NCBI GenBank assembly: GCA_030267325.1
Contig: JAJDJS010000007.1
Location: 1-64,000, forward strand
Length of the DNA stretch: 64,000 nucleotides
Origin: Desulfosarcina sp. OttesenSCG-928-A07
GTDB taxonomy: Bacteria > Desulfobacterota > Desulfobacteria > Desulfobacterales > Desulfosarcinaceae
Direction of reading: 5' to 3'
Shown: one piece after another, positions 55,682 to 64,000 of the stretch
Layout: every line of letters begins with the position of its first letter
How positions within the stretch are numbered: position 1 is the first letter of the stretch
Notes under the pieces: generated by a model
Told to the model about the DNA's origin: nothing
Databases searched by the model: none
What the model saw: the letters and a program-made list of their open reading frames with translations, nothing else
Program-made: the position numbers and the translations under genes

Positions 55682-57121
55682 TCAGACACTTTCCATGCAG
55701 TCCCTGGACAGGTTGTCATCAAACTGGACCGGGTAACACCCGTCAAAGCAGGCCTTGCAGAAGTGGCCTGCCGGGTTTTCAATGCCCGTGGATGCCAGAA
55801 GACCTTCCAGACTTAAATAGGAAAGGGAATCCAGCCCCAGATGGCGCTCAAGTTCCGGAATCGTCATCCGGGCGGCAATCAGCTCACCTTTTGTGGAAAA
55901 ATCAATGCCGTAATGGCAGGGGAACAGGTGGGGCGGGCAGCTTACCCGCAAGTGAATCCGGTTGACCCCCAGTTCCCGAAGGGCCTTGACACGGGTTTTG
56001 GCGGTGGTGCCCCGGATAATGGAATCCTCAATAATAATGATGTCTTTCCCTTTAAGCAATTCCTTGATGGGATTGAGTTTTACCCGAACGCTGAAATCCC
56101 GCATGCTCTGGGTGGGCTGAATAAAGGTGCGGCCCACATAGTGGTTGCGGACCATGCCGATTTCAAAGGGAATTTTTGCAGCTTCCGAATACCCCAGCGC
56201 CGCGTACATGCCTGAATCCGGAAACGGCATGACCAGATCCGCGTCCACCGGTGCTTCCTCGGCCAGCCGCCGACCGTGGGATTTTCGGGTAAGATACACA
56301 TTGTGGCCGAAAAACGTGCTGTCCGGACGGGCAAAATAAATGAATTCAAAAATACAGAAGGCACGTTTTTTCGGTGTGTGGGTCCGGATGCTTTTAACGC
56401 CGTCTTTACTGATAATGACGATTTCCCCCGGCTCCAGTTCCCGCACAAATTCGGCCTGAACCAGATCCAGGGCACAGGTTTCGGATGCCAGAAACCAGGA
56501 ATTTCCCAATTTTCCCAAACATAAGGGACGAAATCCATGGGGGTCTTTGATGCCGATGAGCTCGCCCCGGCTGGTCAGCATCACCATGGAAAAGGCACCT
56601 TTCATCCGGGCCACAGACGCTTTCAGGGCATCTTCAAACCCCAGATTGAGGTTTTTCACAAACAAGTGAAGAAACACCTCGCTGTCCATGGTGGTCTGGA
56701 AAATGGAGCCGCTATCTTCCAGCTCGGCTTTAATGGTGTGGGCATTGACCAGATTGCCGTTATGGGCCACCGCATAGGCCCGGTTCCGGTGACGCACCAC
56801 AAGGGGCTGGGAATTGGCCACCACCGAACGGCCGGTGGTGGAATACCTTACATGCCCGATGGCATTGGGTCCGTTCAGACGCTGCAGGGTGTCCATGTCA
56901 AACACATCGGAAACCAGGCCCATGCTTTTGTATTCATCGATGGCCCCGTTATTTTCCACCGCAATACCGGCACTTTCCTGTCCCCGGTGCTGAAGGGCGT
57001 AAAGGCCGAAGTAACAGAGTTTGGCCGCATCCGGATGATTGAAAGCGCCGAAAAGTCCGCAGGCCTCCCTGGGTTTGTCATCTCCAAAAAAATCCAGGGC
57101 TGTGTGTTCCAATGGGTTCAT
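55682..57121 (-). CDS. purF: Amidophosphoribosyltransferase
   Basis: 479 residues. A 20-residue propeptide precedes the N-terminal nucleophile Cys21 (REACGLFGAF). The glutaminase domain has YSTTGRSVVANSQP and AHNGNLVN. The transferase part has the PRPP loop IIIEDSIIRGTTA. Extra cysteines (SCPPHLFPC and GHFCKACFDGC) match the 4Fe-4S form known from B. subtilis. It commits PRPP to purine synthesis. AAGGA lies upstream; it follows carB by 30 bases. Confidence 0.97.
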   Translation of the reverse strand: MNPLEHTALDFFGDDKPREACGLFGAFNHPDAAKLCYFGLYALQHRGQESAGIAVENNGAIDEYKSMGLVSDVFDMDTLQRLNGPNAIGHVRYSTTGRSVVANSQPLVVRHRNRAYAVAHNGNLVNAHTIKAELEDSGSIFQTTMDSEVFLHLFVKNLNLGFEDALKASVARMKGAFSMVMLTSRGELIGIKDPHGFRPLCLGKLGNSWFLASETCALDLVQAEFVRELEPGEIVIISKDGVKSIRTHTPKKRAFCIFEFIYFARPDSTFFGHNVYLTRKSHGRRLAEEAPVDADLVMPFPDSGMYAALGYSEAAKIPFEIGMVRNHYVGRTFIQPTQSMRDFSVRVKLNPIKELLKGKDIIIIEDSIIRGTTAKTRVKALRELGVNRIHLRVSCPPHLFPCHYGIDFSTKGELIAARMTIPELERHLGLDSLSYLSLEGLLASTGIENPAGHFCKACFDGCYPVQFDDNLSRDCMESV

Positions 57122-57151
57122 GGAAGATTTTCCTTGTAAAAGGGCGTCCGG

Positions 57152-60421
<3,270 letters not shown>

Positions 60422-60540
60422 AGTGATCGTCAGGGGGGATGCGGCGCGCATCTTTGGGATGCGTGCAGGGGTTTTTGGCTATGGGTGATCGACAACATAT
60501 CCTGCCAGAACTTTCCTCCCAATCCAGCTTTTCAGGGGTG

Positions 60541-60602
60541 GAAAGGGTCAACCCCTTTTTTCCGTCTCCACCCTTTGGGGGAGAGGGCCGGGGTGAGGGG
60601 GG
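60541..60602. repeat. CCTCACCCCGGCCCTCTCCC-type intergenic repeat in the carA-carB spacer
   Basis: On the minus strand the spacer reads CCTCACCCCGGCCCTCTCCC followed by a CAAAGGGTGGAGACGG segment. It is a pyrimidine-rich sequence with self-complementary parts (CCCTCTCCC.. and GGGTGGAG..). Closely similar sequences recur between genes in many bacterial genomes; only one copy is visible here. Confidence 0.4.
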
Positions 60603-60623
60603 CTTTTACAATCAAACATCCCA

Positions 60624-61760
60624 TCAGGCGGTTTTCATCATATCGTGGAACTGATCAAATAAATAGGCCGCGTCATGCGGCCCAGGTGATGCTTCCGGAT
60701 GGTACTGGACGGCAAAGGCCGGTAACCGGCGATGGGCAATGCCGGCCACGGTGCCATCGTTCAGGTTGATGTGGGTGACCTCCACGGCATTTTTGTCCAG
60801 GCTGTCCATGTCCACGGCAAATCCGTGATTCTGGGAGGTGATTTCCACACGGCCGGTTTTGAGGTTTTTCACCGGCTGATTGGCGCCCCGATGGCCGAAT
60901 TTGAGTTTGTACGTGCGTGCCCCCAAGGCCAGACCCAGGATCTGGTGTCCCAGACAAATGCCGAAAATCGGCAGTCGGCCCAGAAGCTCCCGGACGGTTT
61001 CCACTGCATAGGCCACTGGCCCCGGATCGCCCGGACCATTGGACAGAAAAAGGCCGTTTGGCGCCATGGCCATCAGGGTGGCGGCATCGGTTGTGGCCGG
61101 CATGACGAGCACCTCGAATCCCGCCCGCGCCAGCCGCCGGGCAATGGTGTATTTAAGGCCGAAATCAAGGGCCACCACCGACGGCCGGTGTTCCCGGTGA
61201 CGCCAGATGCCGATATCCAGTTTTGTGTCTTCCGGAACAGGAACTGGTTTCCCATCTGCCCAGCGATACGGTCGGGATGTGGTCATCCGGCTTGCCAGAT
61301 CCCGGCCTTCCATGCGGGGAAGCTGGCGCGCCCGCTGTTTCAGGGAGTGAGGATCCAGATCCTGGGTGGACACCATGGCCCGCAGGGTGCCGCCATTTCG
61401 GATATGGCGGGTCAGTGCCCGGGTATCCAGGCCTTCAACCCCCAGAACACCCCGATCTCTGAGGTAATCGGAAAGGGTTCCGGTGGACCTGAAATTGCTG
61501 GGAAAAGGTTGGTATTCTTTAAGGAGAAGAGCCGCGGCGTGGATTTTTTCGGATTCCACATCTTGGGGGTTGACCCCGCAAGCGCCCACCAGGGGATAGG
61601 TCAGGGCCACCATCTGGTGACTATAAGAAGGATCAGTGAGGATTTCCTGATATCCGGTCATGCTGGTGTTGAAGACCACTTCCCCACCTGCTTCCCCCGG
61701 CCCGGTAAAAGAACGACAGTCAAAGGTGCGGCCGTCTTCCAGTGTTAATTTTGCATCCAT
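60624..61760 (-). CDS. carA: Carbamoyl-phosphate synthase, small (glutaminase) subunit
   Basis: 378 residues from the ATG at 61760, which matches the family start ([13 protein letters not shown]). A second in-frame ATG at 61811 has a much better ribosome site (AAAGGAG, six bases) and would add 17 residues. The class I glutaminase triad is visible: Cys in [11 protein letters not shown] and His-Glu in [21 protein letters not shown] is also typical. It supplies ammonia to CarB, encoded downstream. Confidence 0.96.
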   Translation of the reverse strand: MDAKLTLEDGRTFDCRSFTGPGEAGGEVVFNTSMTGYQEILTDPSYSHQMVALTYPLVGACGVNPQDVESEKIHAAALLLKEYQPFPSNFRSTGTLSDYLRDRGVLGVEGLDTRALTRHIRNGGTLRAMVSTQDLDPHSLKQRARQLPRMEGRDLASRMTTSRPYRWADGKPVPVPEDTKLDIGIWRHREHRPSVVALDFGLKYTIARRLARAGFEVLVMPATTDAATLMAMAPNGLFLSNGPGDPGPVAYAVETVRELLGRLPIFGICLGHQILGLALGARTYKLKFGHRGANQPVKNLKTGRVEITSQNHGFAVDMDSLDKNAVEVTHINLNDGTVAGIAHRRLPAFAVQYHPEASPGPHDAAYLFDQFHDMMKTA

Positions 61761-61907
61761 GGCAAACCTGCCTGTCTTGTTGCGCCGGCAATGGCCGTTG
61801 GGTGAAAACATGCTGGGCTCCTTTACCACATCTGCCGGTCAAATCAACCCCAAGAGGAACCTGCACCAGATTTTCCAGAAGATGCCCAGTCTGCCGAAAC
61901 GGGGAAC

Positions 61908-61951
61908 AAAATGATGCCTGCAATGGGGATTGTCAAATTGTAAAATTTGAC
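61908..61951 (-). promoter_or_regulatory. Candidate carA promoter with overlapping dyad
   Basis: GTCAAATT/AATTTGAC (61932-61939 and 61944-61951) is a perfect 8-base inverted repeat with a GTAA centre. It overlaps a minus-strand TTGACA (61936-61931) that is 17 bases from a weak CATTTT (61913-61908). This looks like a repressor site over a -35 box. The rest of the 61830-62081 spacer shows nothing else. Confidence 0.5.
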
Positions 61952-62081
61952 GGTTGGGTCATATTTTCTTTTGAATTGTGTGCAGACGTCCCTGTCCTTT
62001 GGAAAGCACCTTTAATGTTACCTGCGGTTCCGGCTCATTGCGCCTGCCTGCAGGAAAACACAAAGAAAACACATGCCGCGA

Positions 62082-64000
62082 TTACACCTCCCTGTGTTCC
62101 AGAAGCTCTTTCAAAAGCGTCTGTCGGGAGCTCACATCCTGATTTCCCACGGCCATGGCCATGGCCTGGCGGGACCCCACCAGCACGGCAAGTTTTTTGG
62201 CCCGGGTGAGGGCCGTATAAAGAAGGTTCCGGAACAGCATTTTAAAATGCTGGGGCAAAACAGGAATGATCACCGCGTCAAACTCGCTGCCCTGGGATTT
62301 GTGGATGGTGATGGCATAAGCCAGATCCAGTTGAACCAGATCGTCCCGCTGATAGGTCACCTGGCGGTGGTCCGGAAAAAACGCCACTGTGCAGCCAAAC
62401 GCTTCGTTATCAATATGGACCACCTGGCCGATGTCGCCGTTGAACACCTCCAGGTCATAGTTGTTCCGGCGGTGGATCACCCGATCACCCACGCGAAAAA
62501 TCCGCTCGCCCACTTTGAGTTCAGCTTTTCCCGGCACAGAAGGATTGGCCGATTCCTGAATCAGAAGGTTGAGGTTCAGGGTTCCCAGACTTCCCCGGGT
62601 CATGGGCGACAACACCTGAATCTCACAGGAATTTCCGTAATATTTAGGGATCCATGTGAGATAGAGTTTTTGCACAATGTCTGTTGCCGCAAATCCGTAA
62701 TGTAAGGAAGACCAGGGGTGGATCCGTTTGACCACGGCCACCAGCTCCTGCACCCGGTCTTCGGCCTCAAGCACCCGGTCAATATCCACGTGGGCGAATT
62801 TTTTGGGAATCACCAGTTCTGTCCCATAGGGGGAGATTTCTTCTCCCACGCGAAATTCATAGGGATTTTCGTGGGTTTCGGGAAGGTTGGCATCATGGGC
62901 CGAACTATCGGCCAAGGTGCGGGGATCAAAGAATCGTTTCACCCGTGACACAAATCCCAGTTGTTCCCGGGTGGCCTCATCTGAATCCATGAAAAAACAA
63001 TCTGCCCCATGGGTCCAGATTTCCGGTTTTTTAAAGGGCGATTCCATATAGGGAAGCTCCCCTTGGTTGATCTGGTGGGCGTAGCGGATGATCAGGGACT
63101 GGGCTGCCTGCCGAAAAATTTGGGTGAGACGGAAACAGGTTACCTTTTCTGCGGCAATGATGTCGTGCAAGACGTTTCCCGCGCCGACCGAGGGAAGCTG
63201 GTCCGCGTCGCCGATCAACAGCACCTGGCAATGGGTGGGAATTGCCTTGAAGAGTGCCGCTGTAAGGGAAATATCCAGCATAGAACACTCGTCCACAATC
63301 AAAAAATCCGCATCTAACTGGTTTTTTTCATTTTTTTTGAACCCGCTGCCCTGCCAGACCAGAAGGCGATGAAGGGTCCGGGACGCTTTGCCGATCACCT
63401 CGGTCATGCGCTGGGCTGCTCTTCCCGTGGGTGCGGCCAGAAGCACTTTTCTGGACATGGCCCCCAGAAGCTGGACCAGAACCCGGGTGGTGGTGGTCTT
63501 TCCCACGCCCGGCCCGCCGGTCAGAACAGAAAATTCCCGGCCCGCAATCCCGCGAACAGCCAAGGCCTGTTCATCACTGAGGTCAATGTTCCGGGACCGG
63601 CAATGGGCGCGTATCCATTGCTCCACCCGGTCCATATCCAGGGGAACGGTGCCGGTTCGGGCAGAAATGGCCTGGGCCACGGTCTTTTCGTCAAAATAAA
63701 GGGTCCGGGAATAAAAACAGCGGGACAAGCCCTCTACGGTGTTCCGGATCCGGACCATGAGCTGACCGCTGGTTTCCATGGCCCCAAGAAGATCCGGCAC
63801 TCTTTCGCCCACATCCATTTCCAGAAGTGTGCCCACCTGGGCCTGAATCTGATCTTCCGTGAGATAACAGTGGCCGAACTCCCGGCTTGCGGCCAGGACA
63901 TGGCGGATACCGGCCATGATCCGCTGGGGACTGTCTGTTTCAACGCCCAGGGAAAGGGCGATCCGGTCTGCGGAAAAAAAGCCGATGCCGTAAAAATCCC
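62082..64000 (-). CDS. recD2: RecD2-type ATP-dependent DNA helicase (5' end beyond the right edge)
   Basis: About 639 codons are inside the window; the frame runs open past 64000. The upstream-most visible part, FYGIGFFSADRIALSLGV, is the helix-hairpin-helix of RecD2. Superfamily 1 motifs follow: Walker A LTGGPGVGKTTTTRVL, motif II VDECSMLD, GDADQLPSVGAGNVL, FRQ and the C-terminal AITIHKSQGSEFD, LLYTALTRAK. An insertion of about 80 residues sits before the IQVLSPMTRG segment. It is a 5'-3' helicase of RecBC-independent type. It precedes carA by about 320 bases. Confidence 0.93.
   Translation of the reverse strand, partial: DFYGIGFFSADRIALSLGVETDSPQRIMAGIRHVLAASREFGHCYLTEDQIQAQVGTLLEMDVGERVPDLLGAMETSGQLMVRIRNTVEGLSRCFYSRTLYFDEKTVAQAISARTGTVPLDMDRVEQWIRAHCRSRNIDLSDEQALAVRGIAGREFSVLTGGPGVGKTTTTRVLVQLLGAMSRKVLLAAPTGRAAQRMTEVIGKASRTLHRLLVWQGSGFKKNEKNQLDADFLIVDECSMLDISLTAALFKAIPTHCQVLLIGDADQLPSVGAGNVLHDIIAAEKVTCFRLTQIFRQAAQSLIIRYAHQINQGELPYMESPFKKPEIWTHGADCFFMDSDEATREQLGFVSRVKRFFDPRTLADSSAHDANLPETHENPYEFRVGEEISPYGTELVIPKKFAHVDIDRVLEAEDRVQELVAVVKRIHPWSSLHYGFAATDIVQKLYLTWIPKYYGNSCEIQVLSPMTRGSLGTLNLNLLIQESANPSVPGKAELKVGERIFRVGDRVIHRRNNYDLEVFNGDIGQVVHIDNEAFGCTVAFFPDHRQVTYQRDDLVQLDLAYAITIHKSQGSEFDAVIIPVLPQHFKMLFRNLLYTALTRAKKLAVLVGSRQAMAMAVGNQDVSSRQTLLKELLEHREV

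Overview
The window reads as a chromosomal segment of a dissimilatory sulfate-reducing bacterium of the Desulfobacterota (former Deltaproteobacteria), most like a Desulfobacteraceae-type organism. The main reason is the aprBA and qmoABC genes (APS reductase and its quinone-linked electron-transfer complex). The rest is dense housekeeping content with moderately high GC. No transposase, integrase, phage gene or CRISPR array is visible. The species cannot be named from the sequence alone.

Layout. 1-8.5 kb: the start of a MntP-like exporter gene, an exported M16 peptidase, a small probable DNA-binding protein, a PpiD-type chaperone, tRNA-Ala(GGC), a HTH/cysteine-rich 'two-CW' protein and an orphan RND adaptor lipoprotein. 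8.5-12.1 kb: a thiSGHFE operon behind a TPP riboswitch with its own terminator. 12.3-19 kb: a DUF4139 exported protein convergent with a DUF3829 lipoprotein, then trmN6-like, dciA-like and hflKC genes. 19.4-25.4 kb: lon-tsaB-recJ, divergent from a prepilin peptidase gene. 25.5-38.7 kb: tRNA-Gly(CCC), then the translation/RNA block rimP-nusA-infB-DUF503-rbfA-nrnA-truB-rpsO-pnp, a second M16 peptidase, dut and a YycJ-like hydrolase. 39.1-41.1 kb: panC-coaX-panD for pantothenate/CoA. 41.3-49 kb: qmoC, qmoB, qmoA, aprA and aprB, all on the minus strand. 49.4-53.4 kb: lpdA and apbE flanked by two YkgJ-like cysteine-cluster genes. 53.8-55.1 kb: a glycine-rich RTX protein with an unusual 16-residue repeat. 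55.7-64 kb: recD2 (cut by the window edge), carA, carB and purF.

How the genes work together. AprAB reduces APS to sulfite, and QmoABC is the membrane complex thought to feed it electrons from quinol. The thi operon makes the thiazole half of thiamine and is controlled by TPP. The 25-38 kb block couples ribosome maturation, transcription elongation and RNA decay. carAB-purF serve nucleotide synthesis. Lon, HflKC, PpiD and the M16 peptidases cover protein quality control.

Most notable points: (i) CoaX has Asn at both positions where type III pantothenate kinases carry catalytic Asp; (ii) a family of short foldback (MITE-like) repeats occurs in at least four intergenic spacers; (iii) the RTX protein has six GDGTG..NPDG repeats with conserved cysteines in four; (iv) paired GGGTANTACCC palindromes and large hairpins lie between aprA and qmoA.
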